Assembly: GCA_016712505.1 (NCBI GenBank)
Contig: JADJQY010000042.1
Coordinates: 402,436 to 466,435, forward strand
Direction of reading: 5' to 3'
Source: Candidatus Eiseniibacteriota bacterium
Lineage (GTDB): Bacteria; Eisenbacteria; RBG-16-71-46; CAIMUX01
Length of the DNA: 64,000 nucleotides
The position numbers and the translations under genes are program-made. Of this stretch, positions 1-13,100 are shown piece by piece; positions within the stretch are counted from its first letter, which is position 1, and every line of letters begins with the position of its first letter. The notes beneath the pieces are model-generated. The model had not been told where the DNA came from, did no database searches, and saw only the letters and a list, made by a program, of their open reading frames with translations.

Positions 1-132
1 GCCTTCTATCGCGACTGGCTGGCGCACGGGGATATCGCGCTTGCCGCCCAGGTCGCCGCCCGCAGCACCCGGGCACGATGGGACCACCCATACTTCTGGG
101 GCGCGTTCACCTGCCACGTTTCCCGCCTCTGA
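1..132 (+). CDS. CHAT-domain protein, C-terminal fragment (cut by window edge)
   Basis: Reading frame 1 is open from the first base to a TGA at 130-132 and encodes 43 residues. The end of the frame, with TRARWDHPYFWGAFTCHV, resembles the last strand region of CHAT (caspase-like) peptidase domains, which commonly end in a motif like 'HPYYWAAFVLLG'. CHAT proteins usually carry TPRs in front, but nothing of that can be seen because the gene starts outside the window. The 236 bases before the next gene show no further coding region. The family call rests on a short motif only. Confidence 0.5.
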   Translation, partial: AFYRDWLAHGDIALAAQVAARSTRARWDHPYFWGAFTCHVSRL

Positions 133-368
133 GCCATCGCCGGAAAGAATTTCGTATCAGGCCACCGATCAGGCCCGTCTGGAGGGACCAGATTCCACCG
201 CGCGGGGGTCCCGCCGGCGGAGTCCGTCCGCGGAGGACAGATGGCCCTTTGGTCCGACCTTGCCCGGTCGATAACGCGAACCTTTGATCTGATGGCCCGA
301 GCACAGGCTCGTCTTCCGCTGCAAGACGCCCCAGGTCCGGCGCTGGCCGAGGCCGAGGAGACGACACC

Positions 369-1907
369 GTGCGCATCGCCTTCGTTGAAGACATCCTCCG
401 CTTCTCGATTCCCCTCGGAATCGCCGGAATCGCCGCCAGCCTCCGAGAAGGAGGACATGCGGTCCGCGTTTCGGTGGTGACCAAGGACCTTGACCGGACG
501 CTGGACGAGCTGGCCGACTGGAAGCCTGATGCCATCGCCTTCAGCGTCATCTCCGGGAGCCACCGCGGCTACTACGAGATCGCGCGTCGGGCCAAGGAGC
601 GTCTGGGCGTGCTGACCCTCTGGGGCGGGCCGCACCCCACGTTCTTCCCCGAGATCATCGAACTCCCGTGGGTCGATGCGGTCTGCATCGGCGAAGGGGA
701 GGAGGCGGTCTGCGCCTTGGCCGACGAATTCGACGCTCTCGGGGCGCTCCCGGCCGAGGTTCCCAACTTCTGGATCAAGACGGGCGGTGCCGTGCACCGA
801 AACCCGGTACGTCCGCGAAATCGCCAACTCGACGACCTGCCCTGGGCCGCACGGGATCTCTACTACGAGCAGTTCCCGATCATCCGTCGACATGGCATCA
901 AGCACTTCCTCGCCCATCGCGGCTGCCCGTACAAGTGCACCTACTGTTTCAACGACAGCTACAACTCCATCTACCGCGAGCAGGCGGGAGACAAGAAGGT
1001 CTTCAGCTCGCGGAGTCCGGACTCGATCGTCGACGAGATCCTCGACCTCCGGGAGCGCGTCCCGGTCCGAATGGTGGCCTTCGTCGACGACGTGTTCACG
1101 CTCCACCGCCGGTGGACGATGGAGTTCGCCGAGGTCTACGCGCGCCGATGCGGCATTCCCTTCAGCATCAACGCACGCTTCGACAACGTCGATGAAGAGA
1201 TGGTGCTGGCGCTGAAGGCCGCCGGGTTGAGTTTGGTCTACGCCGGGGTTGAAGGTGGTGACGAGTACATCCGCAACACGGTAATGAAGCGGAACATGAC
1301 CGAGGAGTCGATGTACGCGGCCGCCGAACTTTACAAGAAATCCAATGTAAAGCTCCTGACCGAGAATGTGGTTGGCAACCCCGGCGAGACCTATGAAATG
1401 GCGAAGCGGACGCTCGCGATCAATATCCGGCTGAAGCCCGATATCGCGAACGCTTCCGTGTTCGCGCCCTATCCGAAGCTAGCCATGACCCAGTACGCGA
1501 TCGACGGCGGGTGGTTCGACGGGAACTTCGACAGTCTGAACAGCAACTACTATCACGGCACCGTACTGAAGTTCCCCACCGACCGCGACGCGCGCCGGAT
1601 CGTGAACCTGCGCTGTTTCTTCAGCTTCCTGAGCCACTTCCCGCGCTTTCTGCCGGTGGTTGAGCCACTGCTCGATCTCCGCCCCAATGTCGCCTTCCGG
1701 TGGTTCGGAGACCTGGTCGACGGCTTCTACCTCAAGCGCTGCGTCGCCTACAAGCTGGGCTGGGGGGACTTCATCACCACCTTGCGCCACTATCTGACGA
1801 ACTACCGGCAGGGCTCGACCGCGGGACGGACGGCGGAGGCCCGGAACCTGATCGCCGAGGCCGGGCAAGCGGTCGACCGGACACAATCTCCGGTGGTCCC
1901 CGTCTAG
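369..1907 (+). CDS. B12-binding-domain radical SAM protein
   Basis: The 512-residue product starts with GTG at 369. The first ~150 residues look like a cobalamin-binding Rossmann domain, with LTLWGGPHPTFFPE and the IGEGE block typical of B12 radical SAM proteins. At about residues 183-193 the motif HRGCPYKCTYCF gives the CxxxCxxC cysteines that ligate the radical-SAM 4Fe-4S cluster. Later segments such as VYAGVEGGDEYIRNTVMKR and LTENVVGNPGE match the SAM-barrel core of the same family. Members carry out methylations or ring and side-chain rearrangements, but the substrate cannot be read from this sequence. It stands alone on the plus strand between the CHAT fragment and a subtilase, with no obvious pathway partner. 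Confidence 0.9.
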   Translation: MRIAFVEDILRFSIPLGIAGIAASLREGGHAVRVSVVTKDLDRTLDELADWKPDAIAFSVISGSHRGYYEIARRAKERLGVLTLWGGPHPTFFPEIIELPWVDAVCIGEGEEAVCALADEFDALGALPAEVPNFWIKTGGAVHRNPVRPRNRQLDDLPWAARDLYYEQFPIIRRHGIKHFLAHRGCPYKCTYCFNDSYNSIYREQAGDKKVFSSRSPDSIVDEILDLRERVPVRMVAFVDDVFTLHRRWTMEFAEVYARRCGIPFSINARFDNVDEEMVLALKAAGLSLVYAGVEGGDEYIRNTVMKRNMTEESMYAAAELYKKSNVKLLTENVVGNPGETYEMAKRTLAINIRLKPDIANASVFAPYPKLAMTQYAIDGGWFDGNFDSLNSNYYHGTVLKFPTDRDARRIVNLRCFFSFLSHFPRFLPVVEPLLDLRPNVAFRWFGDLVDGFYLKRCVAYKLGWGDFITTLRHYLTNYRQGSTAGRTAEARNLIAEAGQAVDRTQSPVVPV

Positions 1908-2109
1908 CCGGCTTCGGCCCAGCTCGGCTCGCCGCATCCACCGGGTCGAGTCCCCCAGGTCCCCCGACTCGAGAGCCCCTCGGCACCTCCTCGGGCGGCC
2001 GGAGTTGACGTTCCCCGGCGCCGCCGGTACCCTCATCCGCAGTTCATTCGCCTCGGTCCACGAGCAACGAGCGCGGCAGCCGCCGCGACGAGTTCAGGAG
2101 AGTCCCCCC

Positions 2110-3591
2110 ATGGCGAAACGCGCCCGTCATTCTTTTCGCGGCCCGGTTGCCGGCCTTGGCCTGCTGTTGACCCAGATGACTGCTGCGTCGGCCGTCGAGT
2201 CGCCGTATGTCCCGGGACAGATCGTCGTCCGTCTCGCCCCCGAGGCGTCCGCTCAGGAGTTCATTGCCATCTGGGGCTTGTCTCTGACTGCCCAGGCCGA
2301 GGACGGCAGTCTGCTCTGCTCGAGTTCCACCGAGGACATCCCCGGTCTCGCGAATCAGATGAGGCAGGACGCCGCAGTGGTCCATGTCGAGCCGAACTAC
2401 CGGGCGGAATCGCCGGAAGCGGTTCGCCAGATGATCCTCGCTGCGGTGGGCGGCACCCTGGCGGAGTTCGAGGACCAGGGCGCGTCGAATCGCATCGGAC
2501 TGGGTGCAGCCCATGCGGTCACTCGAGGAGCGGGCGTGGTCGTCGCGGTCCTCGACACCGGGGTCGACCCAGGTCACGAGGTCTGGGGAGACCGGATCTC
2601 TCCGCTCGCCTACGACTTTGTCGACAACGACACCTCCCCCTGGGAGCACGCCGACGGTCTCGATCAGGACGGAGACGGCGAGTTCGATGAGGGGTATGGC
2701 CACGGCAGCATGGTCGCCGGGATCATCGCCCTGGTCGCCCCGGAGGCAACGCTGCTTCCGCTACGCGTGCTGGACACCGAAGGGCGCTCTGATGTCTTCA
2801 CCATCGCCCGAGCCATCCGCTACGCCGTGGACACCGGTGCCGCTGTGGTCAACATGAGCTTTGGCGTTCCGGGCGCCCTGGTGACCCTCAAGTCGGAGAT
2901 CGAGCGGGGCGACGCGCTTGGCGTGGTCTTCGTCGGGGCGGCGGGGAATGAGGACCGCCCGGCACCGACCTACACTCCGGCCGATCTGGCGTCGGTGATC
3001 ATGGTCACCGCCCTGGACGAAGCCGACACGAAGGCGGAGTTCGCCGATTATCATACGAAGGTGGCGATCGCGGCTCCGGGAGTCGGCGTCCGCAGCGCTT
3101 ACCCCGGCCATGAGTGGGGGCTGGGAAGCGGGTGCTCCTTCGCCACCGGCTTCGTGACCGGCGAGGTAGCGCTGCTTCGAAGCCTCCATCCCGACTGGAA
3201 TCGATCCACGATCGAGTCACGGATCACCGGCAGTGCGACGCCCGTCGACGATCTGCCCGGGAACCAGGGCTACGCGGGCCGCCTCGGAGAGGGACGGATC
3301 GATGTCGGCGGGGCGATCACCACCGCATCGGACGCGCCATCGGCTGCTCCCGTGTTCGCGCCGGGAATCGCCGCATACCCCAATCCGGGAGCTGGCCAGA
3401 TTCGCTTCCGGCTCGGCCCCGGACTGGCTGCTTCCACCCTCCAGATCTTCGATCCGCAGGGACGCCGCGTGGCCGTTCTCCGCGGAAAAGACGGGCAGTT
3501 CGCCTGGGATCCACACCCCGCGCTTCCGGCCGGATCCTACTTCGCGCGGATTCCGGGCGGGCCAAGCCTCCGCGTCGAGCGCGTGCGCTAG
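2110..3591 (+). CDS. secreted S8 (subtilisin-like) serine protease with FlgD-like C-terminal domain
   Basis: I chose the ATG at 2110 because a purine-rich CAGGAG lies just upstream and the product then begins with a basic stretch plus a hydrophobic signal peptide ending near ASA (493 residues). An I9-like pro-region follows (PGQIVVRL...). The catalytic triad is visible: Asp149 in AVLDTGVD, His198 in GYGHGSMVAG and Ser343 in GCSFATG, the last being a variant of the usual GTSMATP. Between Asp and His there is an Asp-rich, calcium-type stretch (DQDGDGEFDEG). The last ~85 residues (AAYPNPGAGQIRFRL..., IFDPQGRRVAVL) form an Ig-like FlgD/T9SS-type C-terminal module, so export to the outer membrane or beyond is likely. 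Confidence 0.92.
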   Translation: MAKRARHSFRGPVAGLGLLLTQMTAASAVESPYVPGQIVVRLAPEASAQEFIAIWGLSLTAQAEDGSLLCSSSTEDIPGLANQMRQDAAVVHVEPNYRAESPEAVRQMILAAVGGTLAEFEDQGASNRIGLGAAHAVTRGAGVVVAVLDTGVDPGHEVWGDRISPLAYDFVDNDTSPWEHADGLDQDGDGEFDEGYGHGSMVAGIIALVAPEATLLPLRVLDTEGRSDVFTIARAIRYAVDTGAAVVNMSFGVPGALVTLKSEIERGDALGVVFVGAAGNEDRPAPTYTPADLASVIMVTALDEADTKAEFADYHTKVAIAAPGVGVRSAYPGHEWGLGSGCSFATGFVTGEVALLRSLHPDWNRSTIESRITGSATPVDDLPGNQGYAGRLGEGRIDVGGAITTASDAPSAAPVFAPGIAAYPNPGAGQIRFRLGPGLAASTLQIFDPQGRRVAVLRGKDGQFAWDPHPALPAGSYFARIPGGPSLRVERVR

Positions 3592-3609
3592 CAATTCGAG
3601 GCCGGCCGA

Positions 3610-6600
3610 TCAGACGCGGAAGTACTTCGCCTCGGGATGGTGCACGACCAGCGCGCTGGTCGACTGCTCGGGATCGATCTGGAAGTTCTCCGTGAGCGTG
3701 CAGCCGATTCGGCCGGGGTCGAGCAGGGCGAACAGCTTCAGGTGGTCGCCGAGGTCGGGGCAGGCCGGATAGCCGAAGCTGTAGCGCGATCCACGGTACT
3801 TCTGGTTGAACAGGTCGGTGATTTTCGGGCCGTCATCGGAGACGATCCCAAGTTCCACCCGCATCCGTCGGTGCCAGAGCTCGGCCAACGCCTCGGCGGT
3901 CTCGACCCCCAGGCCGTGCAGATAGAGGTACTCCTGATACCGGTCGGCCGCGAAGAGCTGGCGGCAACGCTCCGACACCTCGGGCCCCATGGTCACACAG
4001 TGCAGACCGAGCAGGTCCTTCTCGCCGGATTCGACCGAGCGGAAGAAATCCGCGATGCAGAACCGCTTCTCCCCGGCCTGACGGGGGAAGGTGAAGCGCT
4101 GGATCTCTCGCGCGGGATCGTCGGGCGCGAAGACGACGAGATCGTTCCCGGAAGATTGCACCGGGTAGTAACCGTAGACGACCGCCGGGCGGAGGATCCG
4201 CTCGGTCCGGCACTGCTCCTGGAGGCGCTTCAGCACCGGCATCGCCTCGGATTCGATCTCGGCCTCGAGCTCTGAGGTCGAGCGCTGGCCCTTCCGGAAC
4301 TGCCACTGTCCGCGGAAGAGCGCCACCTTGTTGATGTAGGGGAAGATCTCGTCGAGATCGACCTCGGCCACGACGCGGGACCCGAGGAACGGCGCGCGCG
4401 GAACCGGCACATCGCGGGCCACGTCGCTCCGTACCCCATGATCCTCCCCCGCTTCGGTGCGAGCTCGCGCGGCGGCCAGGTCCTCGCGTTCCTTCGCCCG
4501 GCGACCGGCAAAACGTTGCACGCGTGTCTTTACCTCTTCATCGAGGAGCGCCACCGTGCCACTCGCCAGGTGATCCATGAAGCGCAAACCTTCGAAGGCA
4601 TCCTTGCCGTAGTAGGTGTACGGGTAGATACCGCGCAGCGTCTCCTCGGCGTAGTCGCGGGTGAGGGCGGCCCCACCCAGGATCACCGGAAGCTTGAGAT
4701 CCAGGCGGGCCAATTCCTCGAGATTCTCCTGCATCACGCCGACCGACTTGACCAGCAGCCCCGAGAGGCCGATCGCGTCGGCCTGGTGCTCGCGACAGGC
4801 ATCGAGGATCGCGGGCAACGCCTGCTTGATTCCCAGGTTCACCACGCTATAGCCGTTGTTGGAGAGGATGATGTCGACCAGGTTCTTCCCGATGTCGTGG
4901 ACATCGCCCTTCACCGTGGCCAGAACCATCTTGCCTCGCACCTTGCCGCCGACCTTCGGCATGTGAGGTTCGAGGTGTGCGACCGCCGCCTTCATCACCT
5001 CGGCGCTCTGGAGCACGAACGGGAGTTGCATCTCTCCCGCACCGAACAGCTCGCCGACCACCTTCATCCCGTCGAGCAGATGGTCGTTGACGATCTCGAG
5101 CGCCGGGTAAATTCCGAGCGCTTCGTCCAGGCTGGCCGGCAGTCCTTCGCGCTCCCCGTCGATGATGTGACGACGGAGTCGCTGGTCGACCGGCAGATCG
5201 GCCAGGGCAGCGCGCCGCGGTCCCTCCTGCCCCTCGCCATCCGGGAAGAGGGAGACGAACGCGGTGAGAGGATCGTACCCCTCGCGACGCCGGTCGTAGA
5301 TCAGATCGAGCGCGGCGTCCCACTGTGCCGGGTCGATCTTCGTCTTGGGCAGGATCTTCGAGGCGTGGACGATCGCGGCGGTGAGCCCGGCCTCGACACA
5401 CTCGTGCAGAAAGACGCTGTTCAGCACCACGCGCGCGCCCGGCTTGAGCCCGAAGCTCACGTTCGACACCCCGAGCAGGGTGTGACATTCCGGGAAACGG
5501 CGACTGATGCGCCGCACTCCTTCGATCGTCTCCAGGGCGAGGCGACGGTCCGCTTCGACGCCCGTGGTGACGGGGAGAACCAGGGGATCGAAGAGCAGAT
5601 CACCGGGCGGGATGCCGTACCGGTGCACCGAGAGGTCGTAGATTCGCTCCGCAATGGCGAGCTTTCGCTCGGCGGTCTTGCCCATCGCCTCGAGCGGATC
5701 GTCGTCGATCGTTCCGGCCACGATGGCTGCGCCGTAGCGACGGGCCAGGGCGCAGATGCCCGCGAGCTTCTCCTCGCCGTCCTCCAGATTCATCGAGTTG
5801 ATGATGCACTTTCCCGGCGCGTGCTTCAGCCCTTCGGCCAGCACGTCCACCTGGGTCGAGTCGATCATGAGCGGAACCGAGACATGCTGGGCAAAACGCT
5901 TCACCACCTCGCGCATGTCCCGCACGCCGTCGCGCCCGACATAGTCGACCGAGACGTCGATCACGTGAGATCCATCGCGAATCTGCTCACGCCCCATCGA
6001 GACCAACGCTTCCCAGTTCTCCTCCGCCAGCAGCCGCTTGAAGCGCCGAGAACCGTTGGTGTTGGTGCGCTCCCCCACGATCAAGAACGAGGTGTCCTGC
6101 TTGAAAGAGGTCGCGCCGTAGAGCGACGAGCAGCCGCTCGGTATCGCCACCTTGGCGCGCGCACTCGGGGCGCGCTCGCCGATCAGCTGCGCCAGCGCGC
6201 GGATGTGCTCGGGCGTGGTTCCGCAGCAACCGCCGACCAGCCGGACCCCTTCCTGCTCCACGAAACGGAGCAACGTGGTGGCGAAGTCCTCCGGTCGGAG
6301 CGGGTAGTGGGTGCGTCCTTCCAGCAGCACGGGCAGGCCGGCGTTGGGAAACACGCTGATCGGCTTCTCCCAGTGCTTGCCCAGCCAGTGCACGTGCTCG
6401 GTCATCTCATGTGGACCGGTGGCGCAGTTGAGGCCGAGGGAGAAGATCGGAAAGCCGCGCAGCGCCTCGGCCGCCGCGGCGATCTCGGTGCCGAGCAACA
6501 TCGTTCCGGTCGTCTCGATCGTCACCGAGACCATGATCGGGATCTCGTCCGGCGTGCGGCCGGTGCGATTCAGTGCGTCGAGGCAAGCGTTGACCGCGCA

Positions 6601-7104
6601 CTTGGTCTGGAGAATGTCCTGACAGGTCTCGACCACCAGCGCGTCGGCGCCCCCATCGATCAGCCCGCGCGCCTGTTCAGTATAGGAGTCGAGCATCGCC
6701 TCCCAGGTGGAGTGTCCGAGGCTGAGCAGCTTGGTCCCCGGCCCCATCGACCCGAGCACGAAGCGGGGGCGCGCGCTGGTTGCGTAGCTCTCACAGGCGG
6801 CCCGGGCCACCTCCGCCGCCCTACGATTGATCTCATAGGTCCGTTCGACCAGATCGAATTCGGCGAAGACCAGCTTGTTCGCGCCAAAGGTGTCGGTCTC
6901 GACCGCGTCGGACCCGGCCTCCAGGTACCGCTCGTGAATTCCCTGGATCACCTCGGGGCGGGTGAGAACCACCACTTCAGTGCAGTTCTCGCGCCCCAGA
7001 TAGTCGGACTCCAGGTCGAGATTGGCGGCATGGATCATCGTGCCCATGCCTCCGTCGAGGAGGAGGACGCGGCGTTCGAGCGACTGTGCGAGACGTGACT
7101 TCAT
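3610..7104 (-). CDS. metH: cobalamin-dependent methionine synthase
   Basis: The 1164-residue protein is close to the E. coli length of 1227 and has all four modules in order. The homocysteine-binding barrel comes first and includes the zinc cysteines in VGGCCGTTPEHIR near residue 310. The pterin (methyl-THF) domain follows (about 340-620, with FLIVGERTNTNGSRRF). Next is the B12 cap and Rossmann domain (about 650-880), with the cobalt-ligand motif GDVHDIGKN. The C-terminal reactivation domain (about 900-1164) contains PAVVYGYYPVQS and RYSFGYPACPD. It transfers the methyl group of methyl-THF to homocysteine. It is convergent with the subtilase gene. The ~97 bases upstream of its ATG were examined for a cobalamin or SAM/SAH riboswitch and none was recognised. 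Confidence 0.97.
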   Translation of the reverse strand: MKSRLAQSLERRVLLLDGGMGTMIHAANLDLESDYLGRENCTEVVVLTRPEVIQGIHERYLEAGSDAVETDTFGANKLVFAEFDLVERTYEINRRAAEVARAACESYATSARPRFVLGSMGPGTKLLSLGHSTWEAMLDSYTEQARGLIDGGADALVVETCQDILQTKCAVNACLDALNRTGRTPDEIPIMVSVTIETTGTMLLGTEIAAAAEALRGFPIFSLGLNCATGPHEMTEHVHWLGKHWEKPISVFPNAGLPVLLEGRTHYPLRPEDFATTLLRFVEQEGVRLVGGCCGTTPEHIRALAQLIGERAPSARAKVAIPSGCSSLYGATSFKQDTSFLIVGERTNTNGSRRFKRLLAEENWEALVSMGREQIRDGSHVIDVSVDYVGRDGVRDMREVVKRFAQHVSVPLMIDSTQVDVLAEGLKHAPGKCIINSMNLEDGEEKLAGICALARRYGAAIVAGTIDDDPLEAMGKTAERKLAIAERIYDLSVHRYGIPPGDLLFDPLVLPVTTGVEADRRLALETIEGVRRISRRFPECHTLLGVSNVSFGLKPGARVVLNSVFLHECVEAGLTAAIVHASKILPKTKIDPAQWDAALDLIYDRRREGYDPLTAFVSLFPDGEGQEGPRRAALADLPVDQRLRRHIIDGEREGLPASLDEALGIYPALEIVNDHLLDGMKVVGELFGAGEMQLPFVLQSAEVMKAAVAHLEPHMPKVGGKVRGKMVLATVKGDVHDIGKNLVDIILSNNGYSVVNLGIKQALPAILDACREHQADAIGLSGLLVKSVGVMQENLEELARLDLKLPVILGGAALTRDYAEETLRGIYPYTYYGKDAFEGLRFMDHLASGTVALLDEEVKTRVQRFAGRRAKEREDLAAARARTEAGEDHGVRSDVARDVPVPRAPFLGSRVVAEVDLDEIFPYINKVALFRGQWQFRKGQRSTSELEAEIESEAMPVLKRLQEQCRTERILRPAVVYGYYPVQSSGNDLVVFAPDDPAREIQRFTFPRQAGEKRFCIADFFRSVESGEKDLLGLHCVTMGPEVSERCRQLFAADRYQEYLYLHGLGVETAEALAELWHRRMRVELGIVSDDGPKITDLFNQKYRGSRYSFGYPACPDLGDHLKLFALLDPGRIGCTLTENFQIDPEQSTSALVVHHPEAKYFRV

Positions 7105-7201
7105 GGGATCTCAAGGTAACATCGGCAGCCACGTGCCCGGCATGAGTTTCCTCGGCGTGAGACAGCGGAACGGATCCAAAAGCTGTTGCCCCAGCAGGGT
7201 G

Positions 7202-11524
<4,323 letters not shown>

Positions 11525-11606
11525 GACACCTCCGGCAGAGTCGAGCGGCAGGATGAGCTCACCCGCGGAGAGCGTAGCAAATCCAGCCCACCGCGCGAAG
11601 CGGTTG

Positions 11607-12263
11607 CTAGATCAGCCGCCGCCCGACGACGTCGAACGCGCGGATCGGCGCACCGGCGCAAACGCTGCTGGGGTAGTCGGTGTCGAACAGGGTCCAGACC
11701 GTCATGGCGCGGCGCACTCCCTCGGCATCGGTGAGCCGGCGGCCGAGGGTCGCCTCGTGTCGATATCCGAGCTTGCGCGGCACCGCCTCGCTCGGGCCGT
11801 TCCCCTCCCGGATGTGAATCTCGACCCGATGCACCCGGTCCACCTCGAAGGCGACCCGGGTGAGCGCGGCCGAAACCTCCGTGGCCAGCCCCTGATTCAC
11901 GAAATCGACATGAATCCAGTAGCCGATCTCCCGGACACCTTCGCCGAGGCGCGTGTGCAACCCGGAGCCGCCGAGTACGCGCGACTCATCCGAGCTGAAG
12001 ATGCCGTAGACGAAGTCTCGCCCCTGATCGAAGTCGCCGCGAAAGCGGCGGAGGCGCTGGATCTTGGTCTCGAGTGGCTCCGGCTCCGGGGTGACCCAGG
12101 GCATCCAGGTACGGAGGTGCTCCGCGCTCGCGTCGACCGCCGCCTTGAGGAGCGGAGCATCGCGCGGCTCCCAGCAGCGAAGAACGAGGCGCGTGGTCTC
12201 GACCCGGTAGGCCGGCCCGCTGGCCGTGTCCCCCGTGTCACTCAGGCCGATCTCTATCGACAT
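11607..12263 (-). CDS. GNAT N-acetyltransferase, RimJ/RimL-like
   Basis: The 218-residue product starts at an ATG preceded by GGAGAAGTCGAT. The N-terminal segment ETTRLVLRCWEPRDAPLL is typical of the RimJ/RimL subgroup of GNAT acetyltransferases (Acetyltransf_3). Later come GYWIHVDFVNQGLATE, corresponding to the acetyl-CoA pyrophosphate loop region, and VHRVEIHIREGNGPSEAVPRKLGY, the conserved helix near the substrate site. It transfers acetyl from acetyl-CoA to an amine. The substrate (ribosomal protein, antibiotic or other) cannot be inferred. It lies between Lhr and a uracil-DNA glycosylase. Confidence 0.88.
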   Translation of the reverse strand: MSIEIGLSDTGDTASGPAYRVETTRLVLRCWEPRDAPLLKAAVDASAEHLRTWMPWVTPEPEPLETKIQRLRRFRGDFDQGRDFVYGIFSSDESRVLGGSGLHTRLGEGVREIGYWIHVDFVNQGLATEVSAALTRVAFEVDRVHRVEIHIREGNGPSEAVPRKLGYRHEATLGRRLTDAEGVRRAMTVWTLFDTDYPSSVCAGAPIRAFDVVGRRLI

Positions 12264-12299
12264 ATCGACTTCTCCTGCTCCATCGACCCGCGATCTCGC

Positions 12300-13031
12300 T
12301 CAGAGCGCGGCCAGTTCCTTCGCCCGGGCCAGCACTTCATCGATCATGGGCGCGGTGAAGCGACCGGTCTGCGTGTTCTGCTGGCTCGGGTGGTACGAGG
12401 CGAGCACCGTCGGGAACGCGCCCCCCAGGGTGTAGACCGCATTGTGGGCGAAGCGCGGCCGCGGCGATCCGAGCACCACGCCATGCTCCTCGAGCGTCTT
12501 CCAGGTCCAGTCGAAGGCGATCTTCCCCAGGCAGACCACCACCTTCAGGCGCGGCAACAGGCTGAACTCCCGCGCCTGGAACGGCAGGCATCGGGTCAGT
12601 TCCTGCGGCAGCGGCTTGTTCCCCGGGGGCGCGCAGCGACCGACCGCGGAGATATAGACGTCGCGCAGCCGCATCCCGTCGTTGCGATCGATCGCCTCCG
12701 CCTGGCTCGCGAGTCCCACCCGGTGCAGGGCCGCATAGAGGAAGTTACCCGAGGCGTCGCCGGTGAACATGCGACCGGTGCGATTGGACCCATGGGCTCC
12801 CGGTGCGAGCCCCATCAAGAGAATGCGCGCGTTCTCGTCGCCGAACGACGGTACCGGCGCGCCCCAGTATTCCTGCTCGCGATAGGCGGCGCGCTTCTTC
12901 CGCGCGACCTCGGAGCAGTACTCGCGTAGTCGCGGACAGGCCGTACACCCCTCGACCTCCCGGCGGAGGCCGCCGAGGGTCCGGATCCGGTAGATCCGAC
13001 TCCTGCGCGCCGCTTGCGACTCCGTTTTCAT
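12300..13031 (-). CDS. uracil-DNA glycosylase, family 5 (UDGb type)
   Basis: I used the ATG at 13031 (243 residues). A TTG six codons further upstream is also in frame. The pattern is that of Fe-S uracil-DNA glycosylases: an early cysteine pair in VEGCTACPRLREYC, then the active-site block LLMGLAPGAHGSNRTGRMFTGD and later cysteines (GRCAPPGNKP..., CLPFQAREF, VVCLGKIA). The YHPSQQNTQTGR segment is the conserved late His-containing loop. The GLAPGAHG form, rather than the family-4 GEAPG, points to family 5. It removes uracil and related deaminated bases from DNA. Confidence 0.9.
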   Translation of the reverse strand: MKTESQAARRSRIYRIRTLGGLRREVEGCTACPRLREYCSEVARKKRAAYREQEYWGAPVPSFGDENARILLMGLAPGAHGSNRTGRMFTGDASGNFLYAALHRVGLASQAEAIDRNDGMRLRDVYISAVGRCAPPGNKPLPQELTRCLPFQAREFSLLPRLKVVVCLGKIAFDWTWKTLEEHGVVLGSPRPRFAHNAVYTLGGAFPTVLASYHPSQQNTQTGRFTAPMIDEVLARAKELAAL

Positions 13032-13100
13032 TGCGTCGCAGAGTACCAACTCACGCCCGGGCCGTCTGCCCCTGGATTGAGGCTGACCCGGAAGGTCTGC

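Noticed and set aside
4438..7098. A long uninterrupted open frame on the plus strand opposite metH
   Set aside because: It is the mirror frame of a strongly biased GC-rich gene. Its residues are His/Arg/Gln-rich and match nothing, while metH on the other strand is complete.
7105..7201. Possible riboswitch (SAM/SAH or cobalamin) upstream of metH
   Set aside because: Only 97 bases are available before lhr and no conserved core of these riboswitches could be found.
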